DNA of 64,000 bases from Cloeon dipterum (lineage: Eukaryota; Arthropoda; Insecta; Ephemeroptera; Baetidae): the NCBI RefSeq assembly GCF_949628265.1, contig NC_088787.1, positions 14,188,501 to 14,252,500 on the forward strand. Reading direction: 5' to 3'. Of this stretch, positions 12,701 through 24,745 are shown in pieces. Under the pieces are notes generated by a model, which was not told where the DNA came from, made no database searches, and saw nothing but the letters and a program-made list of their open reading frames with translations. The translations under genes were made by a program, and so were the position numbers. Positions within the stretch are counted from its first letter, which is position 1; each line of letters begins with the position of its first letter.

Positions 12701-13295
12701 TCTGTTTTGCGAAAAACTCCTGGAAATCTCATTTCTCACAATGCCAGCGCCACAGTTGCAAAAGAATTATTCCCATCTGAAAATGAAGGAGTAGATAGGG
12801 AAAATAATGGCGCCACAAATGACATGGACTCTTCAATGGATTTAAATGTGACAGGTAAATAATGACAAAGCTCAAGATTATGATGCTAATTGAAGTTTTG
12901 TTTTATTAAGAAATTTTGGAAAACCTATCTGCCAATGAAGACACCTTGAGTCTTTTTGCTGGATTGGAAGAAACCATGTGCACTGCCCTGGAGGGATTCA
13001 AAAGGAGACGCTACAAAATTGGCGCTTCCTTGCGATCCAGGAAATTGGACAATGGTAAATCTCAAGTTTGCTTTCTTTTTCTCATTTTTAAGACAGTAAA
13101 TAATCTAAAGGTGACGTGAAGAATTTGCCAAAAGTCGCAGAATCTTTGCCTTCTCCCAGCATTGGAAGCCAAGGCATATCTGTTGGAGAGCGTGAAACGG
13201 ATCTGTCATTCCTGCACAAGAAAATTGAAGATCTCAAAATAGACCTTGAATCGTTTGGTAAAACCATCGATTCATGCCATGACGAGCTCTTTTAA
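9753..13295 (+). CDS. Sry-alpha: Serendipity-alpha-like protein (alpha-catenin/vinculin family)
   Basis: Fourteen exons keep phase throughout and give 770 residues: 9753-9812, 9937-10068, 10213-10557, 10608-10743, 10788-10912, 10971-11105, 11163-11316, 11373-11566, 11629-11779, 11835-11983, 12037-12190, 12606-12854, 12911-13054 and 13111-13295. The protein is almost all amphipathic helix. The block VFADVDASIAKL, FDMYVDRVMQIGLFAIACSS, VRSCLASIESLEPEFVPSVQ matches the helical-bundle pattern shared by alpha-catenin and vinculin and is closest in my memory to insect Serendipity-alpha, which organises cortical actin during embryo cellularisation. The last three exons are a polar tail with KTPQQGKTPLSVLRKTPG, resembling a kinase-target region, and end in a short coiled coil (LHKKIEDLKIDLESF). 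That tail makes it longer than the roughly 500-residue fly protein as I remember it. The family call is fairly safe; orthology is less so. Confidence 0.75.
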
Positions 13296-14247
13296 GCTTT
13301 TTCAAACTTTTATAAGTAGTATTTTTATGCATTTATCACGCATTCAATGTGTCCTATGCACTGCCGGATATTTTGCCATTTGATATTATATATATAATCG
13401 TGTTTGCAAATTTTGCAGCTATGTGACGTGAAACATTTAATTCATAGTTTTGTACTTAATGGTGAACTTAGCTCATTTTCATTTTATACTGTGGTAGGAA
13501 TATAAACAAAGAAACTGTTTTTAGAACATCTTTCGGCTAATAAAATTAAGGAACGCAATCGAACTATTTTTATTCACTGTAACCTTGGTGTTTGAATCGT
13601 TTTAACAGTTTGGCTATGTATTTAAGCATTTTTCCTCTTAAGTTTAGGCTTGCATTGTATTTTGAATCCTGAGGAGCTCAATGGCTACTAATAATGGTGA
13701 GTAAAAATTGCCAGCTTCCCCCTATAATCAACTGGCGGGGAATTTTTTCGTCATAATCCAAAATTTTTATAGAATGCGTATGCGTACAATAATACGATTT
13801 TAAACTTATCAAAACCTTTGATAATGCTGCTAACGGGAAAATAAGCAATAACAACATTAAATAGCAAAAAATAATAAATTTCTACTGCGTTGGTGCATTT
13901 CTTTCAAACAAGTCATAATTATTTCAATTATTTAAAAACCAAGCATACCACATTACCTCTCGCCACACTAGCATCTGAAAATAAATGGAGATATGTACTC
14001 AATGAACCCTAACTTAATTATTTCGGAGATTAGAGCCTCTTAAAATCAATTTAATCTATAATTGTAAGCATGAGCAGACAAGCATAGTCGGCTCCCGCCA
14101 CTCTCATTTTATTCTCGTCTTATTTCCTATATTACTCGACACCTCGACAGATGGCAGTGTGCTTCGCCTGAGCAAGCTTGCGTGATTGTCAGACCGACAG
14201 CAACCTCGTGCTCATCCTGTGTCTAGAGTATTTTTACCTGTGCAAAA
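13296..14247. other. Intergenic region upstream of CCT3
   Basis: AT-rich sequence holding the 3' end of the Serendipity-alpha-like gene and the promoter of CCT3. No coding exon was seen. Around 14090-14230 the composition becomes more balanced, as expected near a housekeeping promoter, but I see no definite core element. Confidence 0.4.
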
Positions 14248-17098
14248 ATGTTTGGTCCTCCTGGTGCGGCTCCCGTTCTTGTTCTTAGTGAGTGAAATGT
14301 TCTTTGTTTTGATCTATTGCGGCTAAAATTCACTATGATGTGTATCTTAGGCCAGAACACAAAGCGAGACTCCGGTCGGAAAGTGCAGCTGGAGAACGTA
14401 CAGGCCGGCAAAGTAGGCGTCTTTCTAGAACTTTTCCTCTTCACTACAAATAAAAATTCATTTAATTTTGTAACTGTGTAGTACTTCTGACTTTGGATAA
14501 CACTGTTGATGTATTATTCATTGGTATTTTTGACTATTTTAGGCTATTGCGGATGTTATTCGAACATGTCTTGGCCCGCAAGCTATGCTGAAGATGTTGA
14601 TGGACCCTATGGGTGGTATTGTTATGACCAACGATGGAAATGCTATTCTCCGAGAAATTACAGTGCAGCACCCGGCTGGCAAGTCGATGATTGAAATTGC
14701 TAGGACTCAAGATGAAGAGGTATTTTTTGTGTGATATTTTTGAGGCAGTGAAGCGTCACTTCTTGTTCCGCCCACACAAAATTATTGGGCGTTGACTGAC
14801 GGCTGTTTATTAAAATGTGTTTTCCTGTTAGTTTTAGGTATGGATGCTAATAAACTGTAATTTTTTATACAGGTTGGAGATGGTACCACTTCAGTCATTG
14901 TTTTGGCTGGAGAAATGCTGGCAGTTTCTGAGCAGTTCCTGGAGCAGCAAATGCATCCAACCGTTATCATCCGCGCCTACAGACAGGCACTTGAAGACAT
15001 GGTGACTATTCTCAACGAGCAAGTCAGGTTAGTCAAGTGAATAATTAATTTACAAAACTGCTCTAAACAAGTGATATGTTCGTCAGCATCAAGCTAGACA
15101 CGAATGACCGCGCTAAGCTCTTGCAAGTTGTTAATTCGTGTGTCGGCACCAAATTCATCAGCCGGTGGTCTGACTTGGCTTGCGGCATTGCTTTGGATGC
15201 TGTCAACACTGTAGCTTTGGATGACAACGGCCGGAAAGAAATTGATATCAAACGTTACGCTAAAGTCGAGAAGGTACCTGTTTTGAAGGTGCAATGTAGA
15301 TTAATCTTGGTTACCCTTTCCTTTGTAGATTCCTGGCGGGAGCATTGCTGATTCCTGCGTTCTGTCCGGAGTCATGGTCAATAAGGATGTGACCCACCCC
15401 AAAATGAAGAGGAGGATTGAAAAACCACGAATTATGCTCCTTGATTGCAATTTGGAATACAAGAAGGGCGAGAGCCAGGTTAGCCTGCTGAAATTCTTGC
15501 CTAGCTTGGTTTAATCTTGTTCAATTTCAGACCAGCCTTGAAATGTCGAAGGAGGAAGACTTCAGCAGAATCTTGGAGCTTGAGGAGGAGTTCGTACAGA
15601 AGATGTGCTGTGAGATCATTGAGCTGAAGCCCGACGTGATCTTCACTGAGAAGGGAATTTCCGACCTGGCGCAGCACTATCTAATGAAGGTATGACTCAA
15701 TTAAAATGATAAAATAGCATTGTTTCATGCGCTTGAGTTTAGGCTGGAATTTCCGCGATTCGCCGCGTGCGCAAGTCTGACAACAACAGAATCGCCAGGG
15801 CTTGTGGAGCAACCATTGTGAACAGAACAGATGAGCTCAGGGAAGAAGATATTGGCACAAAAGCTGGACTTTTTGAAATTAAAAAGGTGGGAAGATTGAA
15901 AGTAAAATTATGGCTTAGACTCAAGTGAAACGTATGCAGATTGGCGATGAGTACTTCTGCTTGGTCACTGAGTGCCAGGATCCTAAGGCCTGCACCATCC
16001 TTCTGCGAGGCGCGAGCAAGGACGTGCTCAACGAAGCTGAACGCAACCTCCAAGATGCACTCCACGTCGCCCGCAACATCATGCTTGATCCCAAGCTGGT
16101 GCCAGGCGGCGGTGCGGTTGAAATGGCCGTTTCCAAGGTACTTTAAATCTGAAATGCACACACATTTACCTTTACCAAGAGGTTCAAATTGATTTGAGCA
16201 AAACTGAGTGCATTGATCAATCATCAAGTCTCACTTATTTTAATCCTTCAAATAGGCACTTATGGAGAAGGCTAAGCTTCTCGAGGGCGTTGCGCAGTAT
16301 CCATATCGCGCAGTGGCGCAAGCCCTTGAAGTCATTCCAAGAACACTGTCTCAAAACTGTGGTGCCAACACAATCAGGACCATGACAGCGCTGAGAGCCA
16401 AACACGCTACTGGTTTGTGTAGTCACACTCAAAATACTTGACAGCATTTAATTATTTTGATTTTAACAGGCGAAGGCACTTCTTGGGGAATCAACGGAGA
16501 ATCTGGTCAGTTGGTTGATATGAAGGAGCTTGGAATCTGGGAGCCTCTCACTGTGAAGTTGCAGACGTACAAGACTGCTGTGGAGGTAAGAGAAATCTAA
16601 ACGTGTATTTGAAATAGAGTAGACATCTGCTCTGGTTTTGGTTTCTAACAGAAAAATGCGAAGATATAATCTCATGATGCAATGAAATTTTTTCCAAGAT
16701 TGCAAAGCCAGGAAATATAAATATAATTCAAGAAGACAATAGGAGAGTTACTTCCATTAAAATTTTTTAATCCCAGCTGCACAATATTGGGGAAATGTTT
16801 AATTGCATCTTAACATTTTTTCTCTTAATTAACATTGTCTTAAACAAAATGTAGGTAATCTTTTAGATCATAATCATACTCCTTTTTCCAACGTATTTAA
16901 ATTAGAACTTGGCATATTATGAAAACTTGCTATTAGCTGAAATTCATTGTCATGTTTCCATCTTGACGATTTTGTTTATTGTTTCAGACTGCAATCCTGC
17001 TGCTTCGTATTGACGACATTGTTTCTGGCTCGAAAAAGAGGGGCGATGCTGAGTCGAGAGCAGCTGCTCCTCCCAGTGAGGAAGCAATGAGAGAATAA
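14248..17098 (+). CDS. CCT3: T-complex protein 1 subunit gamma
   Basis: This is the gamma subunit of the cytosolic chaperonin TRiC/CCT, which folds actin, tubulin and other proteins using ATP. Twelve exons (14248-14287, 14351-14412, 14543-14719, 14873-15027, 15072-15273, 15329-15478, 15531-15689, 15743-15886, 15940-16137, 16256-16412, 16470-16585, 16988-17098) give 556 residues, against about 545 in human. It has MTNDGNAILREI (D65) and EVGDGTTSVIVLAGEM at about 93-108 for nucleotide binding, the apical LLRGASKDVLNEAERNL, and LVPGGGAVEMA near residue 418. Exon 9 could start earlier, at a weaker acceptor, adding a seven-residue insert; I chose the acceptor that restores KKIGDEYF of the family. 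Introns of 52-57 bases show how compact this genome's genes can be. A poly(A) signal follows at 17183. Confidence 0.97.
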
Positions 17099-17182
17099 TC
17101 AACTCCTGCAAGCCTTAATCGGCGGCAATTTGTCGCTTTGAAACTAATATTTTGTTGGATCAAGCGAGACAGCTATCCTTGT

Positions 17183-17188
17183 AATAAA
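17183..17188 (+). terminator. Poly(A) signal of CCT3
   Basis: AATAAA lies 85 bases after the CCT3 stop codon, in AT-rich 3' untranslated sequence. Confidence 0.6.
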
Positions 17189-17536
17189 TATTAATTGATG
17201 CACTTTCTTTTTTTACACGTTGATTCTCAATTTCCGCTGTCGTTCACGTAATTTATGTTGCTTGCAATTGTAACAGTAATAACTTTTTTGCATCTCACAA
17301 GTAATTAATATTTTGAGCTGTAATAAATAAAAAAGGTGAATTTCACTGAGAAAGTTTAGTCTTTTTGTTGCGCGTCATGTTCCCCCAAAGGTCATGGACG
17401 TGGATCATTCAACGGTATAGACTGGTACTCGCTGCTCCAGGCCAAGGTGGCTTGTAGCTCCAGGCGGTTGTTTACTTTCACTTGTGCTTTCAATTTCTTC
17501 TAACGCACGGTGATCAGTTCTCTCCAGAGCGCCATC

Positions 17537-18369
17537 ATGGAACATCAGATTTTCATTGCGCTTATTGCGGTGAGTTGATAGCTGTACTATTAATTGAGTG
17601 CCAGCTAAAATTATATTTTGAATCTAGGCAAATATGCTTTGTTTAACGTGCATACGTTTGGAGGTTTGCTATCAAATATTAAACAGAAAAATCCTCTTTT
17701 TACTTGCCAATAACTCATCACGGTCATATTTTATCAATTTTGTTGTATATAAATTTCTTTTTTAAATTTTCCCCAAAGCAAGAGACGAACTAAAACCTTT
17801 AAAATAGAAACACTTATCTGTTTGACAAGCCACCTTGTCAGATTGGCAAGTCAGCCTCCTCAGCTTTAAATTAAAAATTCTGACAGGATTTTCTGCTCCT
17901 TTCAGCTCACGACAGTTGTGACGGCTGTGCAGCAGGTCGCTGTCATTGCACATCAAGAAGAGGAGCTGCCACCTCAGCCATATGCGTTCAGCTATGCGGC
18001 AGGAAGGGCCCCGGGCCACGTCGATCGAACCCATTCAGAGACCAAAGATGAGTTTGGTGTTGTCAGAGGTAAAAGCCAAATAATCGAGGCCTAATTATCT
18101 AACTGGGTCATTAATTAAATTCAGGCCAATTTTCCTACGTTGATCCTCGCAACCGCATTCGCACCGTCAACTATGTGGCCGACGCTGCTGGATTCCACCC
18201 AGTCCTCAATACTGGAGCCGCCCCCGTGACTGATACCCCTGTGGTTGCCGCCGCCAAGCTGAGGCACTTGGCCCTGGCCGAAAAAATCGCTGCAGACCAT
18301 GCCAGAATTGCTGCTGAAAGAGCCGCTCTTGCTCCTCCTTCAGAACAAATCCTTGACGGCCATCTGTAG
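17537..18369 (+). CDS. Cuticular protein with chitin-binding R&R domain
   Basis: Three exons (17537-17569, 17906-18068, 18125-18369) give a 146-residue secreted cuticle protein. The first exon is 11 codons and starts a hydrophobic signal peptide (MEHQIFIALIALTTVVTA), the common exon layout of insect CPR genes. The Rebers-Riddiford chitin-binding region runs from about residue 37: PYAFSYAAGRAPGHVDRTHS, then GVVRGQFSYVDPRNRIRTV and NYVADAAGFHPVL. The C-terminal third is alanine-rich and helical (KIAADHARIAAERAAL). The aromatic residues spaced through YAFSY, FSYVD and NYVADAAGF are those that contact chitin in this family. I do not assign it to RR-1 or RR-2. It runs in the same direction as CCT3 and converges with the GRAMD1 gene. 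Confidence 0.93.
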
Positions 18370-18382
18370 GTTTAGTTTTGAA

Positions 18383-18388
18383 AATAAA
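18383..18388 (+). terminator. Poly(A) signal of the cuticle protein gene
   Basis: AATAAA lies 14 bases after the stop codon, so the 3' untranslated region is very short. The 18389-18850 stretch beyond it has no visible feature apart from the 3' untranslated region of the convergent GRAMD1 gene. Confidence 0.55.
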
Positions 18389-18850
18389 TCGCACTTTCGC
18401 TTTTTTTAGATATCCTGTATTGTCCATCGACATAAGATAGAACATGGCTTCGTTAAATTTAGACGCTCAAATCTTTCTCCTGAATATTCTATACATTCTT
18501 GACTCAGGGGTAGCAGCAAAGCTATGCTCTCTTGCTTAAATTAAGTTTGCCGTGAACTGAATCCACTCAATAATGAATCTAAACAAAAATACTGCGAATT
18601 TGAGCTCTATCAATTCAGACAAGCGTTTTATAAGCTGTCAAATATTTTGAATTGCTCGCAAAGCCAACTATGAAAATCTGTCAAATAACTGTCATGCTTA
18701 AAAACCAATAAAAGCGTACCATTTGCGGACAAAACACAAACTATCACATGGTACAAGAGCAAGGAATCGCATGAAATACCCTAATCTGATCACTGGATCG
18801 CTCAATAGTACTATTCTGATGAGGAGAGCAGTAAAGGTTGCTTTATGGGA

Positions 18851-21800
18851 CTAGAGTTCATCACTTGGAGAGCTATTGCCGGTACTTGTGCTATCATCTG
18901 CCCAAACAGTGCTCACAGAGGGCGGTTTGATTGAGGAATGCAGTTGCTGCAGCGTCTCTTCAGCCTACAAAAGACAACACTATTAGTGCTCTTCAAGGGA
19001 ATCAATATAGATTGACAGTCAAACTACTCTATCTAAGAAACTATTTATAATTTATAAAACTTAGTTTGACGTTTGGCCAGAAATTTAAAAACCGATATAA
19101 AATTCCATCCTTAGCTCAATTTAGCTGAAATTTGGTTTGTAGAAACTGTTAATTGAGAAAAATAAATCAGAAGGCCACCAGTTGATTCGTCTTGTAAAGA
19201 ATAAGTAGTGTCTACCTATATAATTTCACCACGCTTGAATGAAAACTCTAGCTACACAATTCGACTTTGAAACATTTTCTTTGTTAAATGTCATAAGAAT
19301 TTTTACCTTTGGAGCCCCCATAACTGCATCAAATAAAAAATTTCCCTGGGAGATATCTCTTAGCTCATTACATGATCTAAAAAAAGTTCGCCTACGCATC
19401 AAATCCTAAGTTTCCTTGTTAGTTGAGCTTTAAATAATTTCTGCTATTGCTTTGTTTGATGTGCAAGCTATTAAATCATAACATAAATGTATGATATTGG
19501 TTGTAATCGGTTGTAATGAAATATTAACAAGAGTTAGTCTGGGAGGATTTTCGAGCCACATTACCTTCTTGTGTTATGTCGCAAATAATAATCTGGTGGT
19601 TAATAAGTAAGCACCATTTCATAATGAAACTGCTGAAACGTTTATCACAGCAATTAATTTACCTGCTTAAGTAAGTTTATAGCAGCATCAAGAAATCGTT
19701 GCCAATGATCCATTTCTTTGCGATGCAGAACTTCTTGCTTTTGAAGCAGCTTCAGCCAATCTTCGTGGCTTTGAGGTTTATCTCTAAATTCATTAAGAAA
19801 TATAACACTTTGAGGAGAAGGTCTCTTAGTCATAATTACTTGGGAAAAGGCAGTTCAAATTTGTTAAGTGCCACTTCACGTCCCCACTCTTCAAGGCCCC
19901 ATAATTTGTGATAGAGTAAAGCATTCAAGAGCAAGAGAGCCACCAGGGTGGCTAAAATAATCCAAGAACAGCAGGTGGGTGAGTCGGCTGCGTTCATTGG
20001 TCGATCACCTCCCACAAACTGCGAAACTAAGGCTAAAAACATAAAACGTACTGAAACAACGCACTCCAGCAACTTGTTCCGACAACAAACCTGCCCTAAC
20101 AGTGGAGCTGCCCTCTCCTGCGGCAGCGAGAGAGGTGGAACCCGACGCCTCGCTGGTGACAATCAGTTGGCCAGCTCTGACCCTGCGGTGACGGGCGATC
20201 CTGTTTTTCCGTTTCACAACAACAGAAGTGGCTTCACCGGCCAGCAAGGCTTCAGCTTCCGCGGTCAGGGCTTTCGACAAGGCTCTATAAAATTCTTCCA
20301 AACCGGACCACGAGTTCTTCTCGATGAATGTCTTGACGAGGCCCCAAACGCTCTTGCGGTATTTCAGTTGCGAATTGACACTTAAGCGACATTCATTGTC
20401 AGAGAGTCTGACCAGACAGAAATGGTTGATTATGTAGAAGGAGTCGGCATATGGAATTCCTGACTGGTTCGCCTCCACGTCAATAACATAGATTTTGCCT
20501 GGACTAGAAACAGGGGACATAACCTGAAAAGGAAGGCTAATTAGACAAGGCTATATGGTTAAATGAATATCATAAATTTCTTAATAACAATCTTTCAAGG
20601 TTGTTTGCAAAAAGTGTTTAGTATTTTGATCCTACAGATGACATTGAGCGTGTTTTCTTTGGTTTTTGTAAACAACATTTGAGTAATCTTGAAAGTTGTG
20701 CTTCCTCAACAAGCAACCAACCTGATCCTCAGTGACTTGTGCAGTTTTGGGGCCAACAGAGTTGTTAATGGAAATCGTCATTGTTACTTGACGGGTTTTG
20801 ATCCCCGTGCTCTTGTCAGGTGTCCACGAAGTAGCTTGTATATCTATTGGAAAATTTCAGATGGAAAAGACGTCGAAACACAGACCAAATCATTACCATA
20901 TGTTTTCCTAGTAGTATGAAATGCAACAAAGAATGTGGAGGTAGTAAACAGCAATGAGAATAATTGATCCACAGGAATGGGAAAAACAGCGTCAAGCAAG
21001 TCTCGTCCCTCATGAGGATTAGGACAAATAGCAACGGTATCTGAAAACAAGCGTCGGTTAGGCGTGGATTGAATAAAAATCAAAACTGCTGACCACTGTT
21101 CTCGACATCTGATTCGGTGGTGTCGGAGAGATCGGTTTGGACAGAGCCAGAATCGGCGGTCGAGGGAGCTGCGAGGAGATTTGAATTGATGGAAGGATGC
21201 AATTCTCCTGTGGCGCTCAGCAAATTAAGTTCGCTATCCTGAGAGCCAGAAGATTGGTTAATGGGCTGAGTAAGAGTGGCAGGCTCTGAGTCTTGGACAC
21301 ATGTGGTGGTGATAAGGGGTGTAATAGGTGCCTCTGGCACATCTGCTACCTTGGCGGATTGGTCCTGCACAAGACGGCGATCCCTCATTATTATTAATGG
21401 CAAATAACCGATAGCCCAGAAGAAAGAAACTAGGAAAACAAAAAAAAACAGGGACTGAAGGAAAGGAAGCCAGGAATGCTAAATAGCAGTGGAAATACAC
21501 ATACCATTGCTAGAGATCGGCTTAGGTTCGCAGCATTCTCCTCATCAATTCCCGTAGAGCTCACGTAGTCTTCGTCATCACTGGTTAGGCCCAACTCTTC
21601 GCCATAGCAGGAATGCACAAGCTGCCACAATTCTTGATTTGTCAAGCTCTGAAAGAGTGCGGAAAGGATTTGAAACAACTTGTCAACAGTCCAAGTCTCA
21701 ATGGGCGCTGTGTGAGAGAACAACGCACGAACCTATTAATAGCACTAACGCGTGTCTCGTCGAAATCTTAACTAATGGGGATTTTGTCAATGCAACTAAG

Positions 21801-22861
21801 CGACAAGTTATCAGCATCATCGCGGTCAATGGCGGTACAGATTAATGTAGGAGGTTTATCTACTTATCAAACAAAGAAACGTGTTCAACTGACCTTATAC
21901 TTTGATTTCTTTACAAAAGAAATAGAAACGATAAATTATTAATTAATGAAACTCGAAATATAGAATGAGAAGTTGATTGAGAGAATGCTCTAGTGGCACT
22001 GATGACAACTTTATGGTTGTCAATGTGGTTTTATGATGTTGCTCGTTTAATGGCTTAATTAGATGCTCAAACTCACCTTATCAAGAAGGGCGTTTTGCCA
22101 GATCCTAAAGAGCATGAGAAACGTTTTATCTCGCGCTCCAAATGATGTGAGGAAATAGCGTTCATTGTTGGTCGTTACTAGAATTGCATTTGGAATGACT
22201 AGTGCGGTTTTTTCTTTTGTCAGTCCGGTGACTTGGCGCCAAGGGACGGTCACCTAAAAGGTGAGTTTTGGAATTAAAATTCAAACGTAAGAGAGGCCAA
22301 AAAATACTGAAGTTTCCCAGCCAAAGATGTTTGCGTAGAAGCAAAGATAACCAGGAGACACGTACAATCGACCGTGGACCAGAATATCTCTTTGCAGGGC
22401 ACAGGAGTAGTCTGTAACGCAGGAGAGTTAATTTAGTTCCAGCAGCTGACTGTAAAAAGTAGAAATTATGTTTATTCACCAACGACAAGCCTCTCGTCCG
22501 CCGGCAATTCTTTAAAGGTGCGTTTGAAGCCTTCGGACCGAGTTTTGTAGGTAGGATAAAGTGCGCTGTACCAGGAGGATTTCTTTTTCGGTTTTTCCAT
22601 ACCGGGCTTTTCAGACTTGCTCTCTTTTTTGTTGGCCCCTGACGAATCCTGATATTTTAACAATAATATGTGCTCTTCGCACAACTCTACAAATACCGAG
22701 TCGATCGGGGGAAACTCGTCACTTCGACTCGAGTCTCGCTTGCTGCCATTTTTCTTACTGATGCTGGAGCTACTTGGACTTGGACTCACTACGCTGGGAG
22801 CCGGGAGAAAGGGGTTGGCTTCTGCCATAGCCTCCGGCTGAGTGGGTTGAGGAGAGGCCAT
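18851..22861 (-). CDS. GRAMD1: GRAMD1/Aster sterol transfer protein
   Basis: An ER-anchored Aster protein that carries cholesterol from plasma membrane to ER at contact sites. Eleven exons fit in phase (22861-22480, 22411-22308, 22253-22077, 21648-21505, 21364-21094, 21040-20897, 20843-20722, 20523-20074, 20018-19875, 19824-19663, 18964-18851) for 737 residues, close to human GRAMD1B. In order: a serine-rich start; the GRAM domain (ERLVVDYSCALQRDIL, then TSFGARDKTFLMLFRIWQNA); an acidic linker (LGLTSDDEDYV); the sterol-binding ASTER/VASt domain (FPIPVDQLFSLLFTTSTFF, then SGIPYADSFYIINHFCLV); one membrane helix (WIILATLVALLLLNALLYHK); and a coiled-coil tail (DWLKLLQKQEVLHRKEMDHW). Boundaries around 20019-20073 and 19825-19874 are the least certain, since several donors and acceptors lie close together. 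The final 38-codon exon was found only by splice phase. Confidence 0.92.
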
Positions 22862-24745
22862 TCTTTATCAACCACGCCAGCTACATGTTTCAGTCAGGAC
22901 TGCAAAGAAAAAATTTATATCTCGTTGCACCGGAAGTTGATAATACCAGAGGTGCACGCGACTCTCACAATCAGAGTGGTCTCCACGTGTACTTTGGACA
23001 AAATCAACTCGAATCATTAACGACACTACTACTTGTGATAGAAAATACAACTAGCATTTTTTAGCTCCTAACAAAATTATTTGTTCCCACAGAAAGCGTG
23101 ATAAAACTATTGACAATTAAGAAGTAATTAGATTACGTGAGTACGCTTGCCTTGGTGACAAACAGTGGAGCTTCTTCGGCAATGACCTGGATCGCTCCCC
23201 TGCACGCGCACAGCCGCTCAGTAACAGCTTGTGGCATTATCTCTCATTCTGATACTGGAACAGTCCACAACAAGTTTAAATTTTGGGCACGAAGAAATAT
23301 TTGCTAAAGCCACTTAGAAATTATTTTTAACGAAACGGTAATAAAGTGTGCCATGGAATAAATACAAAACAAATTAAAACATTCATTTTCTGTTAATTTA
23401 TGTCTTATAAAGAAAGGTGAGGTTGTAAAGGCTCGTTTGGTAATCTCTCCGTTAAAGTGGCATTATCTTTAAGCAAATATGAACACTGCTGTGGTGTGGA
23501 TACAAGTCAAAGAGATTGAAAAAAAGAAAAGTGTTGCAAATGATAACAGCCTTGAGCAAGATCCCATATTGGTCATTTTTTCTGACTACTAGGTTGCACC
23601 GGTTGCATTGATAAAATTGCATCACCTATAATGAACAAAGTATTTGAGAATAAATTAGGGGCGATTTAAATTTTTGAGCGATCCTCCAAACTCAAGAAAA
23701 TCAGTTCCAATTTTATTACAAATGATATTATTTTTACATTTTTACAGAAAAACGAAATGCGTGGCAGAAAATGAACTCACCATTCAACCACTTGACGCGC
23801 TCTCTGATTACACAATAACTCGACGGAGCGGGCAACTTGCATATTTAATACATGCTTTAGGTACATGGGAGGGTTATCATGGGGGACATCAATGATCAGT
23901 ATAGTAGTTGATTGAATTGTGGGCGTTCTTTTGTATCTTCAAACGCGTATTATTCTGATTTTCACGAACTGTAATATTTTTTGTCTGTTGTGCCGGTGGG
24001 TATGTATTTTAACAAAATATGCATCCATTTTTAAACAGAAAGTTTGTGCATATATATGTAAGACATTAGGAAGTAAAAATTAATAATAATTGCTAATAAA
24101 TAATTGATCGAAAACAGAAAGGCAAGTTGATACGACTGGTATGATATATATTATTAAAAATAAAAACAATGAAAAATTAAACACGTTTTGAAGCTCCTGC
24201 GCGTACTCGCATAATAGCATCTTCTGTATTCAAGACCGATCGTTGACCCGAGATTGAAATAAAGATGCAATGGGTCATACACTAATTGCAGGAAGTAAAA
24301 AACTTTATTAAACCTGAGGAAATGAAGGCAACAGTCATTGGTTTACGAAAATAGTTAGAAAAAAGTAGCTTACTCACTCCAGATCTGAATCGTGCGATCT
24401 GAATTCCAGGACCACTAGAATTCCTGAAGTGAAGCCAGCTGTTACGCTGTAGAAAGACTTCGATTCTACACAATCCTGTTTTGCACTGAGCGTACAGCTG
24501 CGCACGCAACTTGTCATTGTCAGCCACGCCCCTCTCGTTGTTTGTTATCAATTAACTTCATTTTCGCCGGGTGGTCTGTCCCAGGTCTGTCCTGGGTCTG
24601 TGTCTATTGTCATTAAATTTGGCAAATTTTCCGATGTTCATGCAAGAAGTATTGGAACACGCAGATTGCTCAGGATTATCAGATAAAATTTAATACATAC
24701 TTAAAAACATTTACGTTCATCAGCAGAACTTACAAAAAGTAGGGA
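22862..24745. other. Divergent intergenic region
   Basis: This lies between the leftward GRAMD1 gene and rightward PIGK. I see no coding exon. A small cluster at about 24567-24603 repeats the word ggtctgt three times (gtctgtccc, gtctgtcct, ggtctgtgt), a minor local duplication. Open frames at 22670-23020 and 24282-24551 match nothing known to me. Confidence 0.4.

Noticed and set aside
19948-20385. A 145-codon plus-strand open frame within GRAMD1
   Set aside because: It is antisense to the sterol-binding domain exon, which is clearly the coding strand.
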